Part shown: piece by piece, positions 10,621 to 23,203 of the stretch
Layout: each line of letters opens with the position of its first letter
How positions within the stretch are numbered: position 1 is the stretch's first letter
Source: Salvator merianae
Lineage: Eukaryota > Chordata > Lepidosauria > Squamata > Teiidae
Assembly (NCBI GenBank): GCA_003586115.2
Contig: QVOM02000073.1
Coordinates: forward strand, 62,779,599-62,843,598
Length of the DNA stretch: 64,000 bases
Direction: 5' to 3'
Translations under genes and position numbers: made by a program
Notes under the pieces: model-generated
Told to the model about the DNA's origin: nothing
The model's database searches: none
What the model saw: only the letters and a program-made list of their open reading frames with translations

Positions 10621-11149
10621 TTCTACAGGCATTTTTGCAGATGCCAGGTATACAAAGTTTGTCATCCAACCCATTTTAGTAAACAGTGTGTGGAACAACT
10701 ATGCATATATTTTTGCCTGAGCCAGTCTCTCTGGACATGGTGGCTACATCCTCAGGTGGGAAATGGGGTAACCAGAGGGGATTTCTGTACACATGATTGC
10801 TGACATTGTGGCGAGATCTGTCCTGGGGCACTGCGAAAGCACCCATTTAGCAAGGCAACATAAAAGCTCAGAGTGTGCCTTTATTGTCTTGAGTTCAATG
10901 GGAATAGTGTGTGCTGCTTTGGGGCACTTCGTTCTGATGATGTTCTTGCCTGCCACAGTGGTGACAGTGGAGGAGCAGGAAGAATATCAGGTTTCTGCAG
11001 GGGAACAGAAAACATAACTTTCAAAAAGAGGAATCATTATTCAAGGACAGCTCTAGAGAAGGAGGAAAGAATCAGGGAAAAGTAATAAAAGTCAGAAGCA
11101 ACATGAGTAGTTTCACAAAACTGACATGATATGCCTTCTTTCACCTTAC
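10621..11149. other. Unassigned non-coding sequence
   Basis: No repeat boundary or exon recognised. Overlapping 70-74 codon frames on both strands at 10744-11085 have no known match. Confidence 0.35.
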
Positions 11150-11600
11150 CCTTAGTGAGTGATCAGACACTCACGACATTGCTGCCGCAGCATCTGGGAG
11201 TGTATACAGCTGCTTCCAGATGGTGCTAGCTGTGGACAACAAAATCATTGTCCATAGCTTGATCAGGAGCAACTGGATTGCTCCCAGTCAGCAGCATTTA
11301 CACCCTCTTCTGGGTGTGACCACTGCAAGTGGGTGCGTGGCTGTGGCCATACAGTCATGTGCTGCGTCCCCAAATGCCATGACAATGACCAGATGTTGCT
11401 GTGGCCGCTGTCATGACGGTCAGGCTAGCCATCTGCTTTTGAAATGCTGGAGCCCTGGTACGAGGCTGTTCCAGCCCTTGCAATGCAGATGGCAACCTCA
11501 CTGCGGGATCTTGAATAGCCTAGAATGGCATTGTTATACCATTCTAGGCTGTACAGTGAGAACAAGCCTGGTAATTCAAGGAAGCAATGCAGTCAAATGA
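11150..11600. mobile_element. Degraded MITE, family B (Harbinger-like)
   Basis: It contains the family's central inverted repeat in decayed form (AGCTGTGGACAACAAAATCA to TTGTCCATAGCTTG, about 11228-11263), followed by ATCAGGAGCAACTGGATTGCTCCCAGT and a downstream C/G-rich body like that of 17344-17773. A second hairpin is visible at 11518-11550 (TAGAATGG / CCATTCTA). Terminal repeats are not clear, so limits are approximate. The 126-codon plus frame inside it is not a gene. Confidence 0.6.
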
Positions 11601-12689
11601 GTTGAATCTGCAAACCAGCTCTTTTCAATGTGTTTATGGACAAGTGTTTTCAGGGTGCCTTCAGAAAAAGGCAGATTATCAGAAAGGGCACCTTATGGGA
11701 GCTAAGGGTGACCAGAAGGAAATGTGCTAGATGTAGAAGATCTGAGTTTGTCAATGGCAACATCATTACATTCTTGATCTTGTAAGTATTCGGTACCGTA
11801 GTAACAACATATTTCCACTGCACAGGCAGGATGTGCTTGGGGAGGCACCTCTGCAGCTACCCCCATGGACTCAATGGACTTTGGCAAGGAGTTAGACAGC
11901 TCCACTACTGTTGCCAAGGCCATGGTTCTCAAGTCAGCCCACACGCAAACAGCGCGTTTTACTGTGGCAAGGGCCTGGCTCAGTGCACAAGAAGAAGCCT
12001 CAGAATTGCTTCTCATGCAGTGTTAACTTGTTGCAACTTGGAAAGGCATAGAACTCCCTCCACATACTATCAAGCCCTTGTGTGGTGGATGGTGTGGGGA
12101 GACGGGGAACCTTCTGTGCCTCTAATGTGTTTGCATGACTTGCAGAGACACAGCCTAATTCTTTTAGTGCTGTATTTAATGAAATTTGAAATTACAAAAA
12201 CTGAACTTACAATCCCTCTATGGCCCTAATCCTTTACACAGTGTACAGTGAGAAAACACCATTAGGGACTTAACAGACAGAGGTGGTGCTACACTGAAAT
12301 GGGTTTGTGTGGTAGAGAAGAAAGTGTCTTTTCCCCCTACAGCTTTTAATTTGGCAGTCCTATCTCATAGCCCTTTTGCTGCAACAGTGAGCACAACTGC
12401 CAACAGCCGCTACTACTAGTGCCACTAGACTGTGTCAGCTGGCAGGACCCCCAGCTGGTACATGATGAAAGCTGGGATTTTTGCCTTACCAGAGATGCAG
12501 CTGAGGCCATAAATACCAGTTTGGAGACACATGACTTTGCTGGAGTTATGGGTTGCTGGAGTCAGCAGGTCACATAAGCCAGCATTTTTATGCAGTCTAG
12601 TAGCATCCCAAGATTAACTGGAATACTTACTATTAGACTATCTGCTTGCAGGAAGTGGCTGTCTGAATGTATGGAAACACTCAGACTAT
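11601..12689. other. Unassigned non-coding sequence
   Basis: About 1.1 kb without a recognised feature. Frames of 104-132 codons at 11702-12229 overlap each other on opposite strands and show no domain. Confidence 0.4.
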
Positions 12690-12870
12690 GGGCGATTCTG
12701 CACTGGCTGGTATACTGGACCAGCAAGCATATGAGAAGCCTCCTTTCCAAGGGGGCGGGGGTCCGGGGGGGGGGGCTTGCTTGAGGTCTCTCTTACACTG
12801 CACCAACATGTGGAAAGGAGGCTCCTCATATGCTTGCTGGTCCAATATACCAGCCAGTACAGAATAGCCC
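12690..12870. mobile_element. Palindromic MITE, family A, copy 1 (181 bp)
   Basis: The ends GGGCGATTCTG and CAGAATAGCCC are inverted repeats that continue as long arms through GGCTGGTATACTGGACCAGCAAGCATATGA and its complement, close to 60 bp each. The flanks are TAT on both sides. The centre is a G-run of variable length. The same element type recurs at 30074. The GG-initial ends and 3-bp flank suggest a PIF/Harbinger MITE. Confidence 0.75.
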
Positions 12871-14789
12871 TATGTTCCACTCCATATTCTGTTCACTGCT
12901 TATTCTGCCTGCCATTTACTTTCTGCTTCTGAAATTCCATGAAACTTCCCTTACTATGGTTGTTGTTAAAATTAATTAGAAGTATTTCTAAAGCACCATG
13001 GACTTTCCTCCTCACTCTTTAATTTTAACTTTGTAAATTATTATTATTATACTCTGTACATATCTCCAAAAAGCAAAGGCACTATACCATTCTTTGAGGT
13101 TAACAGTCACATTGGGAAGTATGTCTACGCTAAAGTAATCCAAGAAAACAGTTAAGAAATCACCAGAGTTATAATATTACCAAGATCTTACAACTATGCC
13201 TTAGCAGTTTTCCATCCAGAAATTCAGAACACTTCACAGGGGAATTCTCACAGCACTTTACACATTTCTCCCTTTAAAACAATTTTCAAAATCATTTTAA
13301 CCAGTCTAAAAAAATGCTATTAGAGGTAATTTCATCACCTGTCAGTCACTTGTCCAAATGACTGATTTTAATATGTATTTTGGCTTCAGAAGCTTTGCTG
13401 TGAAGGTGTTTTGCAAGGGGAATGTCTTTCATCTGCTCTGGTGGTTCCATGGATTAGAGGCTTGTTAGATTTCTGTAGGACAACTCAAAAGTTAAAGTTA
13501 TACCTTGCTCTTTAACTCTTCTTCCCTCTCTCTTTTTCTTTCACTTTCTATTTATACATCAGTGAATGCCCTTTTGGAACTTCTTAGCATGGTATAGATG
13601 AAAATTGCACTACCAATACAAATGCCATTCTGTTTGGCCATGTTCAGTACATAGTCCCTTGGAAGGAAACGTGTTCATAAAAGTGGAGTGATATTCTGTA
13701 TTTTGCTGCATATCTACAATTATTTACATTAAGCGTTGCATGGTGTGGGCTTATGTCCAAAAAATTCACGAGATAAAAATCAATGTATGTAAAAACAGAA
13801 TTTATGGACTACTCTAAGCTCTTAGTGTAAGTGGAATTTGGAGAGACTAGGCATCAAAAGCTGCTGTTTAAACAATTAATAATTTAAAAACAGGGAAGCA
13901 GGGAATCCTCCAAAGGAATCACTCTATCACAGTGCAGACAAATAATTAAAATTCAGTCAGCAAATAGAATGGAGGTCATGTCTACACCTTGCTGCCGTCA
14001 GCACTAAATGGAACAAGGAAGTGGGATCACTCCCTCCTGCTTCCAAGGTACCTGGTGATTCTGCAGCACATTTGTTAGTACAGTGTCTACAAACCACTGC
14101 AGGGGTGGAAACACATAAGGGTAGCCAGATAATGTTCCAGCACAACACTGAAACCTTTTTGTGGGAAGAGAATTCACTTTGGAAAGGAACCTATTTAAAC
14201 AAATCCTGATAAGTTAAATATAGTGACCTATATCAATGCTGGTCAACAGGACATGCCTATATTGAATAATGCCACATTGGGAAGAAAGAAGGAGAGGATG
14301 GTGCTCCATATGAGGGTGAAATCCTATAGCAATTAGACATTATATTGGAAATAGCTATTAGGTCTGATGGTAGCAGGAGGTGGTACACTTCCAAAGATTA
14401 GCTGCGGGGAGCCTGTAAGTAGAGCAAGCTGTGTGCTCATGTCCTGATGGTGGGTGTCCCTGAGCCACTGTGAGAACAAACTGTTGGTCACCTGAGTGTG
14501 TACTCAAGTGGGGGAAGGTTGCTCTCCTGAGACCAAGGCAAGGTAGCAGGAATTTGGAAGAGAAATTTGGAGGAAGAACTGCTGGGCTCTGGTAAGTTTG
14601 TGGGATGGATTCTCTGGTTTTGAAGACAGTGTGTTGGACACTAGGTGTGGCTGGTTTAGCTACTAGAGGTGGGCTTTTTTCTAAGTTAGCCAGAGTACAT
14701 GGTCTGAGGGAGGTGGATCTTGCAGTTGGTGATTAAGCCACATTCTTCAGCTGCAAGAAACAGGAAGAAGTGGCCTGTGTGCCTAATGG
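12871..14789. other. Long unassigned non-coding interval
   Basis: About 1.9 kb with no exon, RNA gene or repeat end that I can support. It is AT-rich from 12950 to 13950, with a short TTA run near 13037. Confidence 0.4.
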
Positions 14790-15345
14790 CATGCAAAATG
14801 TATACTGTAATAAAACAATAAAATACTAATTTAGATTTAAAAAAATAAGAAAGTAAAATAAGTAAAATAAATTAAATAGCAAGAAAAATTAAAAATAAAC
14901 TTAAACAGTTAAATAATTGTACATTTGAGTGAGGAGAGTGGGAAACTACTTAGTAATATCCAAGCAGAAAGATGCAAGAGGCAGTCTATGACTGCACATA
15001 GTCCTAAAGAGCAGAACTTTCAATAAAGGAGTGCATACAAATGCCTGTACACAAATGCTAGAAGCAATAACGAGTTCATTCTCTAATTCTTGTAGAAAGT
15101 CAATAAGAGTTTCCAGTCTTTAGCAAACTTATCCACAGTCTTCTTTCTCAATAAGTTAGTCAATTTGTCCATCTCTGCGAGATCCATCATTTTAATCAAC
15201 CAGTCATCTACCATAGGTATTTATCTCCTTTCCATTTTTGCACATAGACAATTCTAGCCACAGTCACCATGTTTTGAATTAAAACGTTAACATTATGAAA
15301 GTTGCCCTTTACCTAGTAAATAAAATTCTGGTTTAAGATGAATGT
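14790..15345 (-). mobile_element. L1 LINE 3' end (ORF2 C-terminus and tail)
   Basis: On the minus strand a vertebrate L1 ORF2 C-terminus is followed leftward by an A/T-rich 3' tail region (about 14810-14930). The copy is truncated at its 5' side, where it abuts the unclassified repeat starting near 15345. The left edge is approximate. Confidence 0.65.
15080..15340 (-). pseudogene. L1 ORF2 C-terminal remnant
   Basis: Reading the complement of about 15215-15090 gives a frame containing DLAEMDKLTNLLRKKTV and DKFAKDWKLLLTFYKN before a stop. This resembles the C-terminal end of ORF2 in reptile L1 elements. Upstream, VARIVYVQKWKG appears in another frame, so at least one frameshift is present. Only the last 80 or so codons remain. 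Confidence 0.7.
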
Positions 15346-16065
15346 TCTTAAAAGCCCTCTTTTAATTAAAGGAAACGTTATTTCCCTTGGGCGTTGCCAA
15401 AGGAAAATGGAGGAAACATAATGTCCTTGCAGAATTGGGAGAGAAAAGAAAATGGAGATACATTGTCCTTCTTGCAGAGATGGGAGAGAGAAGAAGAGGT
15501 GTGCATTTTGAGAGCAGACTATGGTGCCCAGCTAACTATAGAACAGGTTGTTGCCCAAGGTAAATGAAGGATAGCTTCCCTTCTGTTAAAAAATTCAAAC
15601 AGTAAAAAAAACAAGCAGTTTGAAGGCATGAAAGAGGACAGCACAGTGGAAACCAGGCAATATATGCCAGGTGCTGTTCTCCCCCCACCCTAACTGTGCC
15701 ATTCTCACCCTCTTAAGTACAACACCTACAACAAAGTCTGTTACTGGATAGGAGGAAATGGTGAGCCCTCCCTTTGCATGCCCCCCAAAAGTACGATCCC
15801 CTCCGAAATAGCCTACTTGCACATTCTCACATTGTAAAGTAAAACAGGCTAACGATTTGAAATGGGTGAGAACTCACTTAATCCGAATGCAAAATAGTCC
15901 TGATTTCAGCAATTTAGTCCCCAAAAAATACAGAAAGACAAAATTATGTCAGGCCATAATTTTGAAGATGGACTGTAAACTGATTAAATGCCACATCGAA
16001 CCACACCCTCAGTTTCAGTTTGTTAGCCCTCATTTTGGAGAAGCATTTAGGCTAACGCTGTGATC
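15345..16065 (+). repeat. Unclassified interspersed repeat E, copy 1 (about 0.7 kb)
   Basis: This segment aligns along its whole length with the reverse complement of 59430-60150. Shared blocks include GCCAAAGGAAAATGGAGGAAACAT (GACAAAGG... in copy 2), GAGATACATTG(T/C)CCTTCTTG, AGTTTGAAGGCATGAA and ACTGATTAAATGC. No terminal inverted repeats, tRNA boxes or coding domains are visible, so the class is unknown. The orientation label is arbitrary. Confidence 0.75.
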
Positions 16066-17340
16066 CCGAGCAGTAAAAAAATAATTAAGGACCTCTGAAG
16101 TGGCTTGGATATGGTTCAGAGATGGTTCACAGGTAGGCCCGTTTACATGCCAGCATGCCCTCCCCCCTCATGAACATTCTAGGCTAGAAAAGAAGGATTA
16201 GAGATCAGATAAGAAGACAAGAGCCACACACTACTGATTGTGAGGATATTTTGAGATGCTTTCTTTTTGCTATGAATGAATGCAGCCTTAGGACATATCT
16301 CCACAGCTGTGGAAGAGGCACACAAGAATTGATATCTTTAAGAAGCATCTGCCCCACCACACCAGTGGGTGCTTTCCAATATCCACTTCAGTGGGCATAG
16401 GCACCTGGCAAAGTGGGGAATGAGGCACTCATTGTTGGACCACTTTTGAGTGCCCTCACGCCTTCTCTGGTAGGTGCATTGTGCCACTGACTAGCTTTGC
16501 TGTACCTTTTTAAAACCCTTCATCTGGTTTTACTCCTCCAGCCTCCTAAGGCTCTCAGAGGGAACTCTAGCAATGAATCTGAGCTAAAATTTTGGTCTGT
16601 AGGATACTGCCTAAACACATTCACCTGATTCTGGGCCTGGGTCTGATCAAGGAAGGTTAGGTCAAGGAAGCTTAGCAGGAGCTAAAACTAAAACTCCATA
16701 GCAAGACTTTGCACCACAAACAAGCTACTGACTTTTCAGCTTCTTTAATTTGTACACGGCTGTTTCACAGCCTTCCTGATTATTTTCGACAAGTCATTTA
16801 GTTTTCTCTGCCTCAATATAAGCACTTCATTACTTGATGAGAATGTTGTGGGGATGCATTAAAGTACTTGTGGCATCCGATACTATGTTAATGGCCCTGT
16901 GTAACTATGAAGAGATAGGACATGGTGAATGAGTTAGCAGAATTCCTGCTAAGAATTTTTTTTTTAAAAAAGCAGCCTTTTATCTACTTACTCTCCCTGC
17001 TTCAAGACTCAATAAAAGTACACATTTTACACTCTTAGGAACAAAAAACAAATCTTGTGTTTATCAGAAATTCTCATTGCTACACTAAAGGAATGAAAAG
17101 CAATACACTAAAACAGTGATGGTGAGTGTGTAGAGACACTTGTACTGGATCTGTTAAAGAAACAATCTGCTACTGCAGTTAAATGACCAGTCTGCCTGTT
17201 GAGTAAGTTTCTACATAATATTTTTATTTTAAAAAATCATAAGCACATACTTGAAACAAATTAGTATCCTTTAACAGGGGTGTGAAATAAGCATATTTCC
17301 AACCTCTAAAGGATTTGTTGAACAGGAGGACAAATTTAAC
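16066..17340. other. Unassigned non-coding sequence
   Basis: About 1.3 kb with no recognised gene or repeat boundary. Confidence 0.4.
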
Positions 17341-17343
17341 TAA

Positions 17344-17773
17344 GGGCCTTTTCACAGTTGCCACTAGTGAGCTCACTAGTCAAGTGCATCCACATTTGTG
17401 GAGGCCCTGGTGATCAGGAGCAGACTACAGCTGTCCCCGATCTCTACTAGCTGTGGAGCACAAAATTGTGCTCCACAGCTGTACCGGGAGCAACTGAACT
17501 GCTTCCAGTACACTGCATTCACAACTCTTCTGGGTGTGTACGCAGAGCAGTACGGCACAGCTGCAGCTGCACCACTGCACAGTGTTGCCAGTCTCCATGG
17601 CAGTGGCCAGAAGTTTCTCAGCTGCTGTCATGGAACAGTATGCCAGCATTCACACTACAAATGCTGGTATCCTGCTGCCAGTCTGTTCTACAGTCTCACA
17701 GTATGGATGGTTGCTGCTTTGCAACATCTGATCTCTCTTTATCCTGTTCTATAATGGAAATGCGGAAAGGCCC
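17344..17773. mobile_element. MITE, family B, best-preserved copy (430 bp, Harbinger-like)
   Basis: The ends are GGGCCTTTTCACA and TGCGGAAAGGCCC, with flanks TAA (17341-17343) and TAA (17774-17776), the 3-bp duplication typical of PIF/Harbinger elements. Inside is a perfect 15-bp inverted repeat with a 2-base loop at 17449-17480 (AGCTGTGGAGCACAA and its complement). There is no transposase; open frames of 65-119 codons inside are not genes. Related copies lie at 11150, 33811, 45940 and 58850. Confidence 0.8.
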
Positions 17774-19851
17774 TAATATTGGGGAAAGTGACCAACTGAG
17801 GTTTTTTTGGTTTTTTTCAAAATAAATAAATCAATAAAATAACCCATAATATGTTTCTTGCCCAGAAATCCTTAACATGCCATCCTTAATATCTCTCAGT
17901 GTTATGTTAAATGCCCTCTTCCCAGAACATATTAAAACATTTTTAATAATAATAAATTTTGTGAGACATTTTACCACTGTATATGCCCAATCACGCATGA
18001 TGCAAAATATACAAAATATAATAAAGATGAGCTTCACTGACACACATGTCTGGCAACTACATTTGATTATAAATCAAGTCAAACCCTTTCTGTTTGGCAT
18101 TAATTGCAAATCACACTGTGCTTTTTAAATAACACCCTCGAGGGACACCAGGCTATAAGCAAAAATCTAGAAAATTAGTAGGCTGTCTTGTGGATTTGAA
18201 ACCTGAAAAGAAATGCTATGTAAGTTTAAGTGTGTGTATATAGTTTAAGTGTAATTATTTTTAAAATTTTTATAAAGCCATGCCACTAAGTATCAATATT
18301 GAATCCTGACAAAAATGTTCTTTCCCATGAGGCAACACAGGATAACATGTTGTGGAACCTTTAAATTTAAAACCTCTATAATAGATTTTACTTCTATAAG
18401 CATATATCTATATTTAAAATAAGCAAGGTATTCTGTGTTTATTTCTTTTGCCTGAGTGGTCACATTTTCCCCCAAGAGTTTATTTGGGTATAAAATAGAA
18501 TCAATACGTATTGAAGGAAACAGGATTTTGTTTTCTTCTTGCATCCTCTTTCACTTTTAGATGCTTCATTTTTTTCATAAGCTTTACCTATATTGTAACT
18601 GTCAGTGTGATTTAAGACTTGGAAAGAATGTTTCCTGTTTTATTTGTTATTTGCTTAGCAAAGCGTTGACTTTATGGATAGGTATTTCAAGAGTTTCTGC
18701 CTGCCATAGAGTCATTTCTCTTCTGGATTTTGATCTGTACGTCAAAGACGCAGCACTACACCTTGGAGATTTGCCTGCTTTATATTCTTTTGTTTGATCG
18801 TAACCCATTAGGATAGAGGACTTTCATGCAGTCAGTTCTGCTGGGAGGACAAAAACCTCATTGCAATTATCAAACAATAATGTGTTTGTTTTTGAATGTC
18901 AAATGTAGGCAAACGTACCAATAACAATTCATCAGGGAGGAATAGGCCCACTAAATTAAAAGTGACTTCTCTTCCTTGTCCCCAACCAATTGTTAGGCAT
19001 TAAGTACTCTCACTAGCACATGAAGGTGTGCAAAATACTCTTTTCTTGCCTATAGGGATACAAGTAAGGACACTCCCTGGGCTAGGAGTGGCTGAGGTCT
19101 ATAATAATTTTATTCTTAACATCCACACACAGGTTTTTTTTTTTAAGTTCAAAAACAGCTTAGAGGTGGTAGCTGCTACACATTAGTATTTCTATCCCAC
19201 CTCTGATCTTCATTAAAGACCAGAAACTGCATTTCCAAAGGGCATTTAATGTTGATTAATGTGGATGAGCCCCTTTTGGGGATGGGGGTTAATGTCAGCA
19301 CCAGATCCACTGTGCTGCCATCTTTGCCCATTTCACAGCCATGTTTGCTTGCTTTTCTCATAGACCCAATGTTTTCTCTTGCTGACAGCTGACTTGGTAT
19401 ATAGATAACAGGGCCTGGGAACACAAGTTGTTCTGGGAATCTAGAGCTGAGTTATGCTGCACGGTGAGGCTGTGGGAAATGGAACTGAACTGGGATGCTT
19501 CCTGTGTGTGATGCTTGCCTGTAATCGTTGTATTCTGTTATTGCAATAAAGCTTGAGAACGTGCTGAAATTACGCCCTTCCTTGTTCATGAGCCTGGGCC
19601 TAGGATGGTGATTCTGACACTAGCTGCCACATGCCACTAGTACTTTTGAGCTGCCTTTTAATGCATGTGGGTGCAGCATAAGATATCATAGAGAAGAAGA
19701 CTACAGAAAAAGCTGCTTTATGTGTATTTATACCATTTGACTCAGTACTGTCTCGACATGCAAAAAAAGTTATCAAGCCTATTAGACTGGGATTTTTTCA
19801 GCAGGGCTGGCTGGTATGGAGGCACCATGGGAACTGGATGGGTGTGGTTTG
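17774..19851. other. Long unassigned non-coding interval
   Basis: About 2 kb, AT-rich, especially 17820-18560. No exon or repeat end recognised. A T-run lies near 19135-19145. Confidence 0.4.
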
Positions 19852-20065
19852 AGATTTATTTATTTATTTATTTATTTATGCATTCCTCTGAGTTGATCTC
19901 CAGTTGTTATGGATCAATGCCCTATCCAGCAAGATGAAATGAGGTTCATCAATTGTTCTTTTCTTCCCCTGCTGTCCCGCCCATCCAGTGCAGCAGCTAG
20001 CACCAGAGCCCTACTTGGAAATTGAACCTGGATGTACAGAGCAGATATTCTGTCACTGCCTGAAG
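19852..20065 (-). mobile_element. tRNA-derived SINE, minus orientation
   Basis: On the minus strand the head at about 20065 reads AGGCAGTGACAGAATATCTG, then a B-box-like CAGGTTCAATTTCC (about 20018-20031), and the copy ends in a run of AAAT units (TTTA run on the plus strand at 19856-19879). The order tRNA-like head, unique body and short-repeat tail is typical of a SINE. The A box is decayed. The family is not assigned. Confidence 0.5.
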
Positions 20066-20638
20066 GCAGTATATTTATATAGGTTGTCTGGAATGGACTT
20101 GAGGCAAGTTTGAGGTGAACAGTCTTTCTGATGTTTGGAAGTATGCCGAGGTTTTGGCACTTTCTGAAATCTAGACAATGTGTAGCTTAGAAGAAGTTTC
20201 TTTTACAGTATCACAGGAATAATCATAGTACACGTTTAGATTGTAATTAAAGATGTGTGAAATGGGGCTTTATGATAGCTCAGTTCCATAAAAATTGCAC
20301 CCAGACTTCACCCAGCTGCCCAGTAATCCCGCTTCCTCAAATTCAGGTAAGCTCCAGAAATTCAGCTCATGCACATCTCTAACTATGCTGCATCTTCCTT
20401 GTGTTTCTACCTAATATTATAACCTTTTTTAAAAAAAAAGAAAAAAAATGTATATCACTATTCATTCCAGATTTTGGACTCTGGAGTATAGCAATGACAA
20501 GAGGTACAAGTTTTCCACTAAATGCTCACAAATCCTTTGAGTCTCTAGTTGTAGCCTTTTCCTAGAGATGGAGTAGAATTAAAGTGATCCATTTCCTTAT
20601 GCCTGCCCTTAACTATAAATTATCTTAGGCAAGATCCA
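20066..20638. other. Unassigned non-coding sequence
   Basis: Nothing recognised except an A-rich run near 20431-20450. Confidence 0.4.
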
Positions 20639-20656
20639 TATGTGTGTGTGTGTGTA
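20639..20656 (+). repeat. (TG)n dinucleotide run
   Basis: About eight TG units after GATCCATA. Too short to be of note beyond local polymorphism. Confidence 0.8.
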
Positions 20657-22826
20657 CGGGGAGAAAGTGCAACGTGCACAGCACTTGTCTTCCTGTGGAT
20701 TGAGAGGACTGCTACTCTTAGAGCCCCAACGTACTTCCTCCATGCCCCCATGCCACCTTGTGCCCCTGCCTGTTGAGATAGAAATCAAAGGTTCCCCAGC
20801 TGCAATCTTAACAGGCAGGAGGAGCTGCCTCTGGCCATCAAGACAGCAGCCAGGGAATCTCTGACTTTGAGGTAGATAGATAGGGAAGACTTTGATAAGG
20901 ATACCAAGGAGACAGGTAGGCCTCCACGGGGCTGACAGTGATAGCGTGGTGGCAGCAGGGTTGTAGATAAATGTGGAATAAATAGGAAGACCTATTTCTC
21001 CCATTCTGCTGTTCAAGCACCATACGGGATGCTTATGGTGGCATGGCAACACGACAAGCAAGCACTCTATAATCAAATTACATAATTTGCTGCTATGACG
21101 TATGATGACGGTTATGAACTTGAATGCTACAAAGAGGATTTATGAAACAAAGAGTTACAAACAGCAACATCTCATGAATGCTTTGTGACTGCCTCCTGTA
21201 TTGAACTGATATTGCCCTGAAGGCCAAGTGATGGAAGTTCAAGAACAGGAAAGAATGTGTTTCTTATGAACTTCTCATGAGCATCTGGTAATCCACCATG
21301 CAGTATGATTGTGATTAGACTTTTAAGGATTTCTATATCTATAAATGAATGAATAGATTTCTGTCAGACCAGATGGGCCATTGTTACAATCCTAAATGTA
21401 GTCAATACTAAAAATCATGTAGCATCATTATGATACTTCCAGTTTTAACTCCTGGACTTTGGATGATGAATACGGAGTCTTACTTTTTTTTATATTTGCA
21501 GCACATTCTGTAAGAATGGACCAGATCTGGGTTTGGGTTTGAAAAAAAACAAAAGCACAGCATTTAAGTTCTGAAATTTGTTTTGGTCAGACTTTGATAA
21601 ATGCTCAAAAGGAGTTTGGGGAGATGCAGTTTGATGCATGGATACAAAAGATCTTGTGGAGGGTTGCATATATGGTAGTCTTCATATATCACTTCCTTGA
21701 ATGAGTTTTATACTCCAAGTGCCTGAATAAAAAGACATAGTCCAGGTTAACCCAACATTTGGACAAATGAAATTCACTTCAGTCATCAGAATATTTCCAA
21801 ATCTATTAAAGAGCAGCAACCCTCAAAGTTTTGACAGAACAGGTTTGTTAAACTGTTTTTCCTAGTCAAATCCCTACATAATACAAGGGTGGGGTTTTTT
21901 TTGGGGGGGGGGAGGAACATGAATATACTATACATTATTTTAGATTTTCTTACTTCTGTTCTAAGAGATCTATTTGAAGATCTCTTGCAACCTTTCTGGT
22001 GTAATAAGGTAACGTCACCAGAAACTATGTCTGCCCCACTGATCACTCCTAATATATGATCACAAGCACTGGCTGTTTTACAAATTTGCTGCTGACTGGA
22101 CTGTGTGTCTCTCACTTTCTTATTCTCACTTTCTCTACCTCAGTGTATTTGAGCCTCCAGATGCACAAATACATTTACTACACTGGAGAACAGGTACTTT
22201 CAAACTATTTTGGTGAAGTACTTTGGGAAGCTATGTGTCTGAATTAGCTTTGCAAGTTTGTTCATTTTACATAGCTATAGAGAACAAATGGTTGTGAATC
22301 TGTGTTTAGGAATAAATTAATGGGTGGTGTGGAAAAGTTTGTCCTGTGTAAGCTGAAAAAGAAGTGCAATGTCTTGACTGTGGAGGTTCTGTCAATATGG
22401 CTTGGATTGAAAGCACCAGAAGGAAGGAAGAAAATAGTCTGATTAATTCAGCCTATTCTCGTAACTTTTAATTTAACTCCCTAAAGTGTGCTAAAAAGTG
22501 CATTTGGAGTTGTTTGGAAAGCATAGCAAATGCCTCACAGAGACTAAGGGTTAATCATATGTTAAAACAGTGTCATAATTGCTTTAGTACCGTGTAAAAA
22601 TTCAACTTACGGAGCTGTTGCATTCTTCTGGAAACCCTGCTGTGTGATATAAAACCAGCCCTGAGCAAAATTTTCAACAGCAATCTTTAAAAAAGGAATA
22701 TATTTAGTTTAACTGCACAGTGTTTGCCTCAAAACTGTGTTGTACATGAATAGTTGCTGGTACTGTTACCAAAAAGAGGTATTTGGTACATATTGTACAT
22801 ACATATTTGGGCATGTGCTATAGAAT
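20657..22826. other. Long unassigned non-coding interval
   Basis: About 2.2 kb. The 155-codon minus frame at 20609-21076 is a chance frame as far as I can judge. A T8G10-type homopolymer junction occurs near 21893-21912. The part from 22560 to 22800 is AT-rich and free of recognised repeats. Confidence 0.4.
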
Positions 22827-23015
22827 GGCCGTGTCTCCACTGATGCCTCTGTGGAGGCATCATTTCTAGCTGAAGATTAAATGTGTCTCTGTCCTGGGTG
22901 CAAAGTCATGCCCTGTGTAAATGGCAAGTTGATTGGTGATCATGTCTGAAAATGCGTCAGGCAATCCCTATGCAGTGCAGTGTCTACAGCTACCACAAAT
23001 GGAGACATGGTGGCA
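22827..23015. mobile_element. Possible MITE with GTGTCTCCA-type ends
   Basis: The left edge GGCCGTGTCTCCACTG (22827) is roughly inverted relative to CAAATGGAGACATGGTGG (about 23000). The same terminal motif occurs near 6538. No clean flanking duplication is visible, so limits and class are tentative. Confidence 0.35.
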
Positions 23016-23026
23016 GTGGGTGCAGG

Positions 23027-23203
23027 CCCATAGCCGGGGGGGGGCAGAGGGGGGCAGTCCCCCCCAATTTTTTTGGTTCCCCTCAAAAAGCTTTTCCTGT
23101 GTATTTTTTTTTCTCTTATACTAATGTGGAATTGTTACAGAAAAAATGTGACTTCAACCCCAAATTTGTGACCCCCCCCCCAATATATGGAGCTGGCTAC
23201 GGA
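23027..23203. mobile_element. Possible small DNA element with G/C-run ends
   Basis: CCCATAGCCGGGGG on the left and GGAGCTGGCTACGG on the right are imperfect inverted repeats (complement of the right: CCGTAGCCAGCTCC). Long G and C runs lie just inside. The structure resembles short non-autonomous transposons, but I see no target duplication. Confidence 0.4.

Noticed and set aside
11220..12229. Frames of 104-132 codons
   Set aside because: The first overlaps a family B MITE, and the others overlap each other on opposite strands, without known motifs.
19985..20060. Possible functional tRNA gene
   Set aside because: Only a B-box-like motif is present; the A box is decayed and the acceptor stem cannot be formed. 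It fits a SINE head.
20609..21076. 155-codon minus frame with hydrophobic stretches
   Set aside because: No similarity to a known family is apparent and there is a competing plus frame; composition resembles random sequence.
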